Part shown: positions 11,566 to 22,790 of the stretch, piece by piece
How the letters are laid out: each line of letters opens with the position of its first letter
Position numbering within the stretch: the first letter of the stretch is position 1
Translations under genes and position numbers: made by a program
Notes under the pieces: model-generated
Told to the model about the DNA's origin: nothing
Databases searched by the model: none
The model's input: only the letters and a program-made list of their open reading frames with translations
Assembly: GCF_000004195.4 (NCBI RefSeq)
Contig: NC_030677.2
Coordinates: 178,009,872-178,073,871, forward strand
Reading direction: 5' to 3'
Length of the DNA stretch: 64,000 nt
From: Xenopus tropicalis
Taxonomy: Eukaryota > Chordata > Amphibia > Anura > Pipidae

Positions 11566-13550
11566 CAATCTGTCGACCCGACTCCATCCTAAAAAATCTC
11601 CCATGTAGTTTAGCCCTTATGTAACAATTGTTCCCTCAAGACGGTTTAGCTAAAAGTAAAGATATAGCTAAAATAAAGATATACATACAAAAGTGCCCAC
11701 CTGGATTCTTTGTCACAGAAAGTGAAATTACTAGAGACCTTTACCTTCCATAATTTAAATGAAACGCATTTACACTGAATTAAAAAACAAATCTCTAGTT
11801 ATTATTTATATTTGCACAATTCCTTTACAGGAATATTGTTAACTGGTATATACACCATCTTTTTATAGCTTTCTCTATAGGGGCCATGTTGTCATGTTAG
11901 GCATAGGTATGTAATTGCTGCTGTTAATTCACAAGCCTACATGAGCAGCCTTTCCCTATAAGGGCTCAGATATCAGTTATTACTTGTGTAACACAGATTT
12001 AGCTTCATATAAAGGGCAATGTTCATTCATACTTCTATTATTTATTCAAGGTAATTTCTTTGAAAATGTATTTACTACTGTCTGGAGTTGGGCTGTATAA
12101 CTGTTACATACCCTCTTTTATAAGTAGCATAACAATACAGGGGGTGGGGGGAAGCAAGGCAAGAAAGACTGCAGTGAATAAAGTCCAAACTATATATAAA
12201 TATATCATATATGAAAAAGCAAAAAAACATTGTTTACACCAGTGTTGATAAATGTTCTTTTTTGAAGTAAATATGGGTGAAAATTGGAGTTGAACACAGT
12301 TCATACCTCCCTGGCTGCCATCAAGTTTTACAGATAAGTAATACATGTAGAATCTGAGACTTACAAGCTGGAGAGAGTACGATGACAAAGATTCCCATTT
12401 TTTTCATTACCAAAGTGCCGCTTAAAGAGGCAGCCATGTGTCCTGAGCACAGAATAGAGTTGGTATTTACTGCTCTTGTGCAGCTGTGAGGGCCCCCGAG
12501 GGATCAGCTGCCTACAAATAAACATGAGTGGTCTCGTTATGTTTACAATATGGAAATGAATTGAAGAAAAGTTCTCAGCAGGACATTTTTTAATATAGTG
12601 GGATCTGAAATCACAAGAGGCGGAGCTGTCAACTCTCACTGGTTTTCTTTGAGAGTCACTCCTTTGGGCTCACAGATTTTCACCATTAACTGTCATTGAG
12701 AACACAATAGGCTTTTACGGATAGGCCAGCACATATCAATTAGAGGTTATTGTATGTACAGAAAACACTCTGAATACTTAGAAGGGGGGACATGAATTTT
12801 CCTTCTCCAGAATGCATAGCAATTCCAGTTGCTTGCCAGAGATTAACACCTTGGTTTCTTTCACTTTTTCTATATCTAAATACTTATTTGTTGTACCATA
12901 GAAAACCTTTTGTGCTTCAAGTTTCGATGGAGACCCCCCTGATGAATGCTTATGTTGTGATTTGTAACTTACTATTGCAGGGCCTGTTCAACCATTACTA
13001 TAATTACTACTATTTGTTGGTAGAATAGGTTGAAAATATGTATTATTTAGTCTTTAAAAACACAAGGGCCTGGTTTATTGTTTATTTATCGATGAAAGGA
13101 TCTGTTGGAAAACATCATTTTTTCAGAACTGGACAGCACACAGTTTAGCTGACTCTGATGTTCCCTGTAATGTGTTTAGGGCCCTTCCTTAGGTGATCAC
13201 TTTTCTGATGCTCATCTTCAGTACTTCATTGATACCTCTGTGTATGACGGTCAGAAATACAATCCCCTGGAATGGCAATTACATTTGCAATGTTAGTGTT
13301 CAAGTGGTAAATTATTGCCTGTTTATATTTATGTTTATATATGCCTGTTAACATTTTTAAACAGCTTTGATTTTATAGTTGTATTTTTGTTTTCATGTAA
13401 AGATATGTATGGGTTTATAGTACCATAACACAGTTTGATAAATGTATTATATATTATGTATACAAAGTTCACATATTGTGCAGTGCTTTGCAGAGAATAT
13501 GATATCCTAAACTTGCTTTTAACACTATCATCTTCTCTATGTCTATCTAC
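11566..13550. other. intronic spacer
   Basis: No gene recognised. A G-rich GGGGGTGGGGGG tract lies at 12139-12150. The overlapping open frames on both strands between 12060 and 12640 have no domain and look fortuitous. Confidence 0.4.
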
Positions 13551-13551
13551 A

Positions 13552-13745
13552 GCAGGGATCCCCAACCTTTTTTTACTCATGAGCCACAATCAAATGTAAA
13601 AAGTGTTGGTGAGCCACAGTTAAATGTAAAAAGTGTTGGTGAGCCACACAAGCATGAAAATAGTCCTTTGGGATGCCAAATAAGGGCTGTGATTGGCTAT
13701 TTGGTAGCCCCATGTGGATTGCTGGTCTGCAGGAGGCTCTGCTTC
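13552..13745 (+). mobile_element. hAT-like MITE fragment (CAGGGATCCCCAACC end)
   Basis: Starts CAGGGATCCCCAACC and continues ACTCATGAGCCACA. It contains a 30-bp unit GAGCCACA..AAATGTAAAA...TTGGT twice in tandem (13590-13649). The style (CAG start, GAGCCAC) matches a common hAT-derived repeat of frogs and other vertebrates. The right TIR is not seen. Confidence 0.6.
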
Positions 13746-13819
13746 GGGTAAAACTGTGTCTCTGGGCTTTCAAAACTTGATGTACATAATTTCTTTGCTT
13801 AGATATTTTCTAATCTTTC

Positions 13820-13905
13820 AGGCAAAATATGGGATATTAGTCTATGGGAAATGGCCTTTGTGAAATTCTGAGTTTTCTGGATAATGGGTCTCTGTATAAC
13901 AGATG
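13820..13905 (-). mobile_element. old fragment of CAGGTATGGG-end MITE
   Basis: The segment with CTATGGGAAATGGCC and TTCTGGATAATGGGTCTCTG corresponds, in reverse, to the CCATAGACTC / CATTATCCAGAA vocabulary of the MITE at 30125. Confidence 0.4.
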
Positions 13906-14344
13906 ATAGGTCATGAGATCACCAGGTTATGCATCTTCTTGCATTCATCTTGTATATGAGCAGTTTTTATTGAGATTGTCTTTCAAAGATGACTATAGTT
14001 TTAGGTAATTTTTAAAGCTTGGTGTGTTCATAACATGTTCTCTTTGAGATTATGCTGCAGAGACAACTCAATAAGGGAGTAACTAAAAAACTAAATTTTA
14101 GCCATGCAAACTTTGCCAGTATAAGGGCATCTCTGAAAATGGAATGTTTTTAAAATCGCAAAGCAGAACCTGTGGTTTGATAGTGTTGAAAAAACGCCTT
14201 TAAGGAAAAGGGTAATTCAGAGGGACTAAAACAAATCCAAAATTATTTTTAAATATGTAAATAGTTAAAAAAAAATGAAGCAAGAAGGGGTGGGACTTTT
14301 TTATCAGAAGGAAAAAGCATAGATTCTGAACTGTGAAACTGTCT

Positions 14345-14433
14345 ATTGACGCGCGGCCCTATGTGAACCCTGGAGTTAACTGTACCCCCTGACTAGACTG
14401 TAGCTCCAGGGTACCTACAGCGCCCTTGTCAAC
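14345..14433. repeat. imperfect hairpin
   Basis: AACCCTGGAGTTAACTGTA and, 20-odd bases later, TGTAGCTCCAGGGTACC are inverted. The pairing extends outward to GGCCC/GGGCGC and TTGAC/GTCAA. The two arms are about 36 bp each. Probably a tiny MITE. Confidence 0.5.
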
Positions 14434-14605
14434 AGAAGCAGCGTGCTTGTGTCTAAAGAATCTGTTGACTGTGGACTGCAAAAATATGTGATTTCTGGTG
14501 ATTGTGTCTGAAAGTGCACTTTGCTCACTTCGTCAGGATAAGTGAATGTGTTCTAATATGCAGAGCATTTTTCAACACAAACCTCTATGTATTCTGCTTT
14601 TCTTA

Positions 14606-15401
14606 GGGGCTGATTCATTAAAGTACGAGTTTGAATCCCAAAATTGGTAAAATTCAGATTAGATCATTTCTGATGATTGCAAATATCACGAAAATGCTTA
14701 CGAAAAAATCGTATTAGTCATGATAATATCGTAGTGGCGATCCGAAAGTCACAAAGTTTTCATATCCGAACGATCGTAAACGGCGGCAAAACCTTTCTGA
14801 CTGTTCTGATCCTTCTGTGCATGATTTTGGAAGCCTCCCATAGGACTCAGTGGCACTCTGCAGCTCCAACCTGGCCCAAGGAAAGTCTCCCATAGGGCTC
14901 AATGGCACTCTGCAGCTCCAACCTGGCCCAAGGAAAGTCTCCCATAGGGCTCAATGGCACTCTGCAGCTCCAACCCGGCCCAAGGAAAGTCTCCCATAGG
15001 GCTCAATGGCACTCTGCAGCTCCAACCTGGCCCAAGGAAAGTCTCCCATAGGGCTCAATGGCACTCTGCAGCTCCAACCCGGCCCAAGGAAAGTCTCCCA
15101 TAGGGCTCAATGGCACTCTGCAGCTCCAACCTGGCCCAAGGAAAGTCTCCCATAGGGCTCAATGGCACTCTGCAGCTCCAACCTGGCCCAAGGAAAGTCA
15201 TGATAACGAAGCTTGAATGAATCCAAAACTTTAGTACTCGGCACGACAATACAATTTTGTTGCATAATTTTTGACGCACAGTACGAAAAAGACGTGCAAA
15301 TTAGCGAAAAAAATCTGCAAAAATACGCAAGGTACAAAAACTTGGAAAAAATTATGATTTTTTTGTATTCGAAGGCAATCGTACTTTGATAAATGGGCCC
15401 C
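14606..15401. mobile_element. MITE with GGGGC...TTAAAGTACGA ends, carrying a minisatellite
   Basis: The left end GGGGCTGATTCATTAAAGTA and the right end CGTACTTTGATAAATGGGCC plus CC are inverted. The arms are rich in CGAAAA/ACGAA words and unusually high in CpG. A 52-bp tandem array fills the centre. It belongs with the frog GGGGC(A)GATTTATCAA group also seen at 34706, 48729 and 58708. Confidence 0.7.
14844..15199. repeat. 52-bp minisatellite, about 7 copies
   Basis: Unit starts lie at 14844, 14896, 14948, 15000, 15052, 15104 and 15156. Every unit contains GCACTCTGCAGCTCCAACC then AAGGAAAGTCTCCCATAG. Units differ by one or two bases (AACCTGG/AACCCGG, GGACTCAGTGG in the first). Because 52 is not a multiple of 3, the long minus-strand open frames here repeat only every 156 bp and are not genes. 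Confidence 0.95.
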
Positions 15402-17166
15402 ATAGTGTCTTATTACATGCGTATTGATATGTTTGTAGTACATACATATCAATATGCATGTAAATGCAAATAAATGCAACATTACAGCCTAAGCTGCAAA
15501 GCATTTTCCCTCTTACAGCAGCATTTTCTGATTTACACTTAACTGTGTCCTACATATGTATAGAATATAGCCTGTTGAGAAAGGCAGGCAGATGGGGTTT
15601 GAAAGAACATGATGCGGCCTTTGTTGCATAAAAAACACAATGGAAATATGAAAATCATTATCTCCCAGAATATCTCACTAAAATACATTTTACACAATGC
15701 CCTAATTGCACCTGAATTTGTTAAAAAACTTCACATTTTTTTCCACCCCAGAAAAAGGGCATTAAGAGATAGACCAAATATATATTGGCCAAAGTTTAAA
15801 TTGCAAATAACTTTATTCTTTCTGGTCAATATGTATAGAGAGCTTAAATTGGAGATTATAGGGCTCCTTTTCAAATGCAGAGTACAAAAAGCACCATATT
15901 TTTAATCACAATGCAACATGCCCCCAGGATTCCATGTTGGTAGGTTCTGCTGCAACTTGGACATGATGCACCAATGGGGATGCAGAATTGCTTTGTGTCA
16001 ATGCGGGCATTAATTGCATGTGACTGTCACATTGGCACTCACTAAAGTTGCTAAGATGCATTTATGGACACATAGACACTAAGATACTTGCATCCATCAG
16101 TGCTTGCTCAGTTTTGTGTCCCTTTTAGTGTGTTGAGCTTGCGTTCATAAATAAGCAGATATACTATATCTCTGCTGACCTGCAACTGTTATCCATCCTC
16201 CAAAAACATAAAGATCATTGGTCCTCTTTTTGGTTGTCATAGAAGGTAAGAAATATTAGAATAAATTCAACATGTTTAGTCATTTCTTACTCCAGCCAAT
16301 TATCTGGTCATTTTTGAAAACTTTGCTCAATGTCTGCCTTTTGTTGCATCATTTACATAGGCCCTGGATGTTTGCAATGCACATTTGCTAAATAAAAATA
16401 TTCCTGATACATTTTCTCATTCATAACTGCAAACACAGTATTTGATAGCTGTCCAAATATTTGTTCCCAAGCTTTGGCACCACTAGTGTTGTCTTTAAAC
16501 AATTTATAATATTTTTATCATTATTCAGTACCTAAGCACCGTGCAGCTGCAGGGGAGAGGTATAGCTATTTATGTTGAAGACAGCTCTTCTATTCCTTTA
16601 ATCTGGCTTGTCCAGCTGGCATGGCAGGGGCCACCTGGGACCTTTATTAGACTGTGCCATGAAAACTGTGTCTTTCTTGCAAAGTTTTGCAGTTTTTCTA
16701 CTTGATAGCCAGACAGTGGAATTTTCTAGTAACGCACAGGCATTTTATTGTTTGCACTAGAACTCTAGCAGACAATATTTAATTGTTCATTAATAACAGT
16801 AAAACTGGAAAAGCAATAAAACTGCTGAAAGAGAATGAGCACTAAAATGTATCTATGAGCAGTACCCATGTCCCAAAATATATTTTGTACTTAGAGCAAG
16901 GCAACAATTTTAATTAGGAGACAGCAAAACACGCCCTAGAAACCTTAAGTAGAGACTCCAGGCAGATGTTTGGATCCTGTAATGGATTTATTATGGGAAG
17001 GAAGTGCCACAACATGATGGTGAAGGCATTAGGCAAATGTAAGTGTAGAAGAAAGACCTACCAAAGGAAAGCACACCACTGAGAAACTCTAGCTTATTTC
17101 TAAAAGTGATGACACTGTGCCAAGGTGCAGCTCATCTAATATAGAAGACTATATAGAAAAAAAACA
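15402..17166. other. intronic spacer
   Basis: Nothing supported. A GTATTGATATG ... CATATCAATATGC palindrome lies near 15420-15460. The 98-codon open frame at 15609-15905 has no recognisable domain. Confidence 0.4.
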
Positions 17167-17300
17167 CAGGGTCACTTTGGGTCTTTTAATTCCACAGTAC
17201 GAAACTTTTATTTTCTTGAAAAACACCCAGGACCTGGTCCAAAATTCTAACCAACAAAAGTTTAGTACATTGTAATTAAAAGACCCAGAGTGCGCCCTGC
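17167..17300. repeat. inverted-repeat element
   Basis: GGGTCTTTTAATTCCACAGTAC and GTACATTGTAATTAAAAGACCC are imperfect reverse complements with arms of about 50 bp and a short centre. A small MITE of unknown family. Confidence 0.6.
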
Positions 17301-18569
17301 AATTTTTTAAATGTATCTGTATGTAAAGCATTTCCTGTCCTGAAGGGCTTATATCCTAAGTGGGTAGCGTATAGGGCATGCAAGAATGCTGCTCCTGCCC
17401 TAAAAATCTTCTATCCTTTCATATTCTCTTGTGGAGTTAAAATGTATGGAAACATTAGGAGAGTTTCAGTCTTTTTCCCACTAAGATTTTAAAAGCCGTG
17501 GCAGTTTAAATTGTCCTTTGTCCTTTATCTTACATTGCATTTTCTGCTGCTGTACTACCGGGTTAGTAAAAAACTGAGTAACAAAACAAAATAAATTTTT
17601 TCATGTATTTATCATTAAAACAAAATAATTACCCATGACAGCAAATTCCCAATGAGCAATTATTTTGCTTGAAATTCTAACGTATGCATTTTGCCTGGAA
17701 TTTGTAGAAAACAACGGGAAGTTGTGATGGGCTGTGTGCTCCCTCAGAGATCACCTGACCAGAAATAATGCAGCTCTAACTGTAACAGGAATAAGTGTGG
17801 AAGTGAAAGGCAGAACTGTGTGCCTTGGCTTGTTTGTGTGCACCGTGCCTCATATGATCCCAGAAGGTGGCCCTTAATTCTTAAAATGCCAATTTTCTAT
17901 TCAGGAGTGGGCACATACTACTAAAAAAATATGTTTATATGAAAATGGTTTATTTAGATGAAGCAGGGTTTACATATGAGCTGATTTATGCAATATATTT
18001 TTATAGAGACCTATATTGTTTGGGGGTATAGTTTTTCTTTAATTAGCCCTTGGGAACAGACCAAATTTGTCATTTTTTGGTAGGAAAGATATTTGGATAA
18101 TTTATATGAAACTGCATTAATATGCCAAATTTCAGAAGCATGACCAAAGATTTCACATCTAAAGTTTTCATTGGGAAAATTATAGTTGTCTCACAACAAA
18201 TAGGTTTAAAACTATCATTTTTAACTATCTATTATCAAGATAGTTGCCAAACCCAATGTTCATGTATCTTTGGGTGGTTGCCATATTGCAGACATCATTG
18301 GCATATGTTGTCTTGTTATTATAGATCCTCTGAAGGGATTCTTTGTATGCACACATGCAGGTTATAATTCTCCTTATGTTCAACTAGCCAAAACTTTTGC
18401 AAGGTTCCTTGGAAATAGCTTGTGTATTCCCTTAAGCATGGCAAAAAAAGGGAAAGTTGTGCTCAACCACTAAATTCTAAACCATTAGGCGGGGGTGCAA
18501 TGAGTTTGTGACCACACAATACATATAAACAACAACAAGAGATCCTCTGCACTCACACATTATCAATAT
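17301..18569. other. intronic spacer
   Basis: No gene recognised. ATTCCCTTAAGCATG at 18426 recurs at 20066, so at least part belongs to an interspersed repeat. Confidence 0.4.
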
Positions 18570-18577
18570 ATATAGGG

Positions 18578-19679
18578 CAGTGCTGTCCAACTTCTGTTGT
18601 ACCGAGGGCCGGAATTTTTCCGACCTACGTGGTGGAGGGCCGATAATGGAAGCCAGTTTTGACCACTCCCCTTTTTAAAACCGCACCCACTTGAAACCAC
18701 ACCCATGTTATCACATGACCATACCCATATTAATGGTTGTAGTACAGCAAAAACCTGCCACACTCTGCCTTCCCTACCATGCCTGCGTGCCATACTCTGC
18801 CTTCCCTACCCTGCCTTTGTGTGTGCCATACTCTGCCTTCCCTACCCTGCCTTTGTGTGTGCCATACTCTGCCTTCCCTACCCTGCCTGTGTGTGCCATA
18901 ATCTGCCTGCCCTACCCTGCCTGCGTGCCATACTTTCACTGTGTGTGCCATTCTTGGCTGGTTTGTGCCATACTTGGCCTGTGTGTGCCATACTCTGCCT
19001 GCCCTACCCTGCCTGTGTGCCATACTCTGCCTTCCCTACCCTGCCTGCGTGTGCCATACTTTCACTGTGTGTGCCATTCTTGGCTGGTTTGTGCCAAACT
19101 TGGCCTGTGTGTGCCATACTCTGCCTGCCCTACTCTGCCTGTGTGTGCCATACTCTGCCTTCCCTACCCTGCCTGTGTGTGCCATACTCTGCTTGCCCTA
19201 TGCTGCCTGTGTATATGGCACACACAGGCAGCCTACAGTGACACAATGCTGGGACTGCTCCTACAGTCTGCACAATAACTATATATTAAAAAACATTTTA
19301 ATTGCAGTAGCACCTCAGTATATGTTCTTTTTGTAGTGTGCAGGGTTTATTTGTGGGTTTCTACTGCTCCTGAGGTGTGAACAGGGGAACAATGGGGGTG
19401 ATTACAGCCTGAGACTGAGGTGTGAACACTGCAGGGGTTGAACAATGCAGGTATTAAAAGGTGTGAAAAACACAGGGGATTACATATTTAAACAATACAG
19501 CCTGATTACAGCCTGAATCTGAGGTGAGAACCATGCAGGGGGGGCAGTTAATCACAGTACTGATACCATTTAAAGCTTACACAAGAGTAAGCCATCAAAG
19601 CAGCCAGACAGGTGGGGGGCCACACAGAGGGGGGTCGCGGGCCGCATGCGGCCCGCGGGCCGCCAGTTGGACAGCACTG
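18578..19679. mobile_element. non-autonomous hAT element with 8-bp TSD and internal VNTR
   Basis: The terminal inverted repeats CAGTGCTGTCCAACT and AGTTGGACAGCACTG are exact. The 8-bp duplication ATATAGGG flanks both sides (18570-18577 and 19680-19687) without mismatch. CAG..CTG ends plus an 8-bp duplication define the hAT superfamily. The subterminal GAGGGCCG and GGGCCGC repeats and the GCGGGCCGCATGCGGCCCGC palindrome (about 19637) are typical. There is no transposase; the centre is a minisatellite, so the element moved in trans. Confidence 0.93.
18757..19225. repeat. minisatellite of 32-36-bp units inside the hAT element
   Basis: The units carry GTGTGCCATACTCTGCC and CTACCCTGCCT. CATA starts at 18791, 18827, 18863, 18897 and 18929 show periods of 36, 36, 34 and 32. 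A larger block starting CATACTTTCACTGTG at 18929 recurs at 19056, a 127-bp higher-order period. Long open frames exist on both strands (up to 195 codons) with Cys/Pro/Leu-rich repetitive translations; I regard them as artefacts. Confidence 0.93.
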
Positions 19680-19699
19680 ATATAGGGCATTAAGACATT

Positions 19700-19870
19700 C
19701 TCCTTTTTCCAGCTTGAATTGCTGCCCCCATGGCTACACAGCAACTTTTTATATAAACTATAGAAGTGTTTCTGAAGCAAATGTGCAAATTTTACCAGTG
19801 CAGGGCAAGAGTGCATTGTATTATGATTACTTAAAAACATTTTTATTTTTTGGTGTTACTGTTCCTTTAA
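19700..19870 (-). mobile_element. T2-type MITE, one half
   Basis: Contains CCCCCATGGCTACACAGCA and TACCAGTGCAGGGCAA and ends TTGGTGTTACTGTTCCTTTAA (TTAA at 19867-19870). This is the other terminus of the family seen at 3244. The partner half is absent. Confidence 0.8.
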
Positions 19871-19880
19871 GCTACTAAGA

Positions 19881-20067
19881 AATGCCCTCCCCTTTAAGCA
19901 AAACAGGGATTGTTTGTCTATATATTGCAATATACTTCAAGCTGGCCAACTACGTCAAAGTCATCCCTTCTGGCCAGTCCTACACTGACTTATGCGATTC
20001 ATTAAGAATTCTACTGCTTCAATATACATTTAGCAAAGGGACTGTTTTGCTTAAAGGGGAGGGCATT
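19881..20067. repeat. perfect 26-bp inverted repeat element
   Basis: Arms 19881-19906 and 20042-20067 are exact reverse complements (AATGCCCTCCCC then TTTAAGCAAAACAG), around 135 bp of AT-rich centre. A compact MITE; perfect arms suggest a younger age than most repeats here. It begins only 10 bp after the T2 half-element. Confidence 0.85.
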
Positions 20068-21545
20068 CCCTTAAGCATGCCCACTAGTGCCAAGATATAG
20101 GTTAGCAGTGTAGAAGAGACTCAGTTTTGTTAAGGTAAATGCATAAAAAGATTGCTGAAAATATGCATAGAAATAGCAGTTAAATTCAAGAGCATATTTA
20201 GTTGTTTAGTCCAGACCCCACTATTGTTCTTTATTCCTGTGCATTTAGAGTAGTGTTGGTATACTAGGATAAAACTGAAAAAGAACCATGAAAGTTGATA
20301 AGAACCATAAGCTTCGAAGCTTAAAAAAAATTATTTTTGCTTCCAATTCTTTTTAGATAATTTTCAATGAGGAATTTTCCTATTATGGATGCTCCTGTCA
20401 TTGTGAAGAAAAACAGCATTGTTGGACTGTGTACTGATGTGTAGCAGGGTGCCAAAATAAACAGATCCTGCATGAAATTTCATCATTCTTGGGTCTGCAG
20501 TTAGTTCAGCAGTAACATATGTAAATGGGGATAGTAGCATTACATTTTAGATTCTGCCACTGACTGTATACTGTTAGGTTCTGGATGCTTTTGAACGATT
20601 GGGACCAACTAATCGGCTTACACATGTGAGTAACATTATTTTTTGATTGTAGTGCACAAGCCTTTCATGAACACATAGTATTCAAGAAATGGCTGTTTCT
20701 TTGCTTAACTTGTGTCTATATGTATAGTTCTTATTGCTTTTTATGTTTGGATAGTCTCTCAGGCTTGTGCAGAGTAGACTTTATATCTGCCAAACAAGAG
20801 CACGTGAAAACAATCATGACAGCTCTAATTTAACATTTTTGTCTCTCAACCCAGTATTATGAGGGGAACCAGACATGTAAACAAAGTTGCCATGGATCCA
20901 GTATGTGTTATTTGTTAAAGCCAGAAACATGTATGTTTTCCATTTCGCTGAGCTTTGGTTTTGGTAGAAGATTGCAAGGCGTTCAGGAAGGCATTATCTT
21001 TAAAGCCTTTCTTTAATAGATACAAGGAAAGTCTTTACATCTGTGCACCGTTTCCTAGTGGTGCCTCATGAGAGAGAGTACAATGTACTGTGGTCACAAA
21101 GTTGACAGATACTCTGCAATCACATGTGACCATGGCTCTGAGCAGCCACCACTGTCATCCAATATAAATTATAAAGTAAAAACCAAAAACATGCTGTCAT
21201 TAAGCTGCATTACTACTCTATTTGAATGAATGTTTTTATAAATTCACTGTAAAGATATTTTTTACTGTAGAACAATGGTGTCCTCGCATTTTCTCCTACT
21301 GTAGAGGCAGCAAATTGCTTTAATTACTCCTAGTCTTATCTTTCTAGACATGAGTGGTGACTTCTCTCTGTGATAGCTTCATTAACATCTATCTAAGACA
21401 TCAGATAGTGAGTAACCCTGAACAACTCAACTCAATTTAAGAAAATGATCTTAATTGCTTAATTGCTTTATGTCTGTTACCATTCCATCAAGGTGTTGTC
21501 ACATTCTCATTCTGTATACTTAGCCTGAACTGCCATTAATATTCT
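20068..21545. other. intronic spacer
   Basis: No gene or clear repeat ends. The sequence is moderately AT-rich, with nothing I can classify. Confidence 0.4.
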
Positions 21546-21548
21546 TTC

Positions 21549-21839
21549 GGGTAATGTCCCACGGTAAGATTAGTTGCCCACGATAGATAACTGCTAACGC
21601 GGGTGACAAATCTCTCTGAAATGCCTTTCTACCAGCAACAAAGGTAATCGCCGGTGGAAAAGCTTATTAATCATTTCAGTTTTCCAAAGTCACGAGGCTT
21701 CCTCTTGCAGGCAACTTGGAAAAAATGGATGAGATTCGTAGGCCTATCCACCGGCGATTCACTTTTTTGCCGGTGGAAAAGCATTTCAGGGAGACTAATC
21801 ACCCACGGTAGCGGAGATCTATTGCGTGGGACATTACCC
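21549..21839. mobile_element. MITE with long inverted arms (GGGTAATGTCCCAC)
   Basis: GGGTAATGTCCCAC at the left is matched exactly by GTGGGACATTACCC at the right. The arms continue for about 110 bp through GAAATGC, TTTCTACCAGC/TTTCCACCGGC and CGCCGGTGG. No target duplication is obvious. The interior shares words with the hairpin repeats at 2463 and 3010. Confidence 0.8.
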
Positions 21840-21879
21840 TTAGAGATTTGGTTTATCGTTCTATGATTGTTTATGGTCA

Positions 21880-22480
21880 GACTTAAGGTGGCTGTACATT
21901 GGTTGATAAAAGCTGCTGACTTGAGTCTGTAGCATATTGGCCTTATGGGGCCCTTGGGAGAGCCTACCTGACCTGATACCTACGTGATACCTGGCTGATA
22001 ATTGACCAGATATCTACCAGGCAGGTTTAAAAGTGCATCTGCATTAGCACTTCAATACAGATTTTACCCAACAAATCTCTATTGATTTTGCCAAATGAGC
22101 AAATCTCTTAGGACTCTATGGTTGCCCAAGCAATTATAATTTTACCTCAGGTGAGTTTGATAATTCAGGTTGGGTTTTGGGCAATTTACATTTATTTCCC
22201 AGAGTGAGCTTTTGTTAAAAAATAGTTTGGCACCTAAAATCTGGCAAGATCGGGTAGAAGTCAATGGGAGTTGCATTTTTCATATTTTAAGCTATTTTTA
22301 AATATAAGGTCATGAGATTGTTTTGAAATTGGCAGACTCATTGAAAATGAATGGTAAATATAATTTTACTACATTCATTTTAAATGTTTTTAAGAAATTG
22401 ACTGAGTTTCAATTTTGCACATTCAAGATTTTTGAGTTTTTCCAAATTTTTAGCCATGGGGGTAGACATTCAGTCTAAAT
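21880..22480. other. intronic spacer with repeat-like start
   Basis: AAGGTGGCTGTACATTGG at 21885 resembles the GGCCATACAC MITE end. Otherwise AT-rich sequence with nothing recognised. Confidence 0.35.
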
Positions 22481-22790
22481 AAGGGAGAAAGGGCACAGGG
22501 TATATAGCAGATAACAGATAAGATCTGTAGGATACAATGAGTTAGTTGTTACACAGGAATTTAAACCCATTGTATTCTTGTATATATCTGCTATGTAACC
22601 TGTGCCTTTTCCCCTTTTCAGAATGAATGGCTGCCCCCATGGCTACACAGCAGCTTATTTATATAATCTATAGTAGTTTGGTATTTTTAGTAGAATAAAC
22701 TGGTATTGTTTCTGAAGCCAACATTGTGGGGTAATAGTACATTACATATAAATTACTTCAGAGCACTGAAGTCTTAGGACTTAGGAGTCC
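22480..22790. mobile_element. T2-type MITE, both termini missing
   Basis: The internal palindrome of the 3244 family is present: GATAACAGATAAGATCTG, then CTGCTATGTAACCTGTGCC, GGCTGCCCCCATGGCTACAC and GTTTCTGAAGCC. The TTAA-flanked ends are not preserved. Confidence 0.7.

Noticed and set aside
18691..19336. Cys/Pro-rich frames of 131-195 codons as a secreted protein
   Set aside because: They lie wholly inside the VNTR of a hAT element, overlap in three frames, and change frame with unit length.
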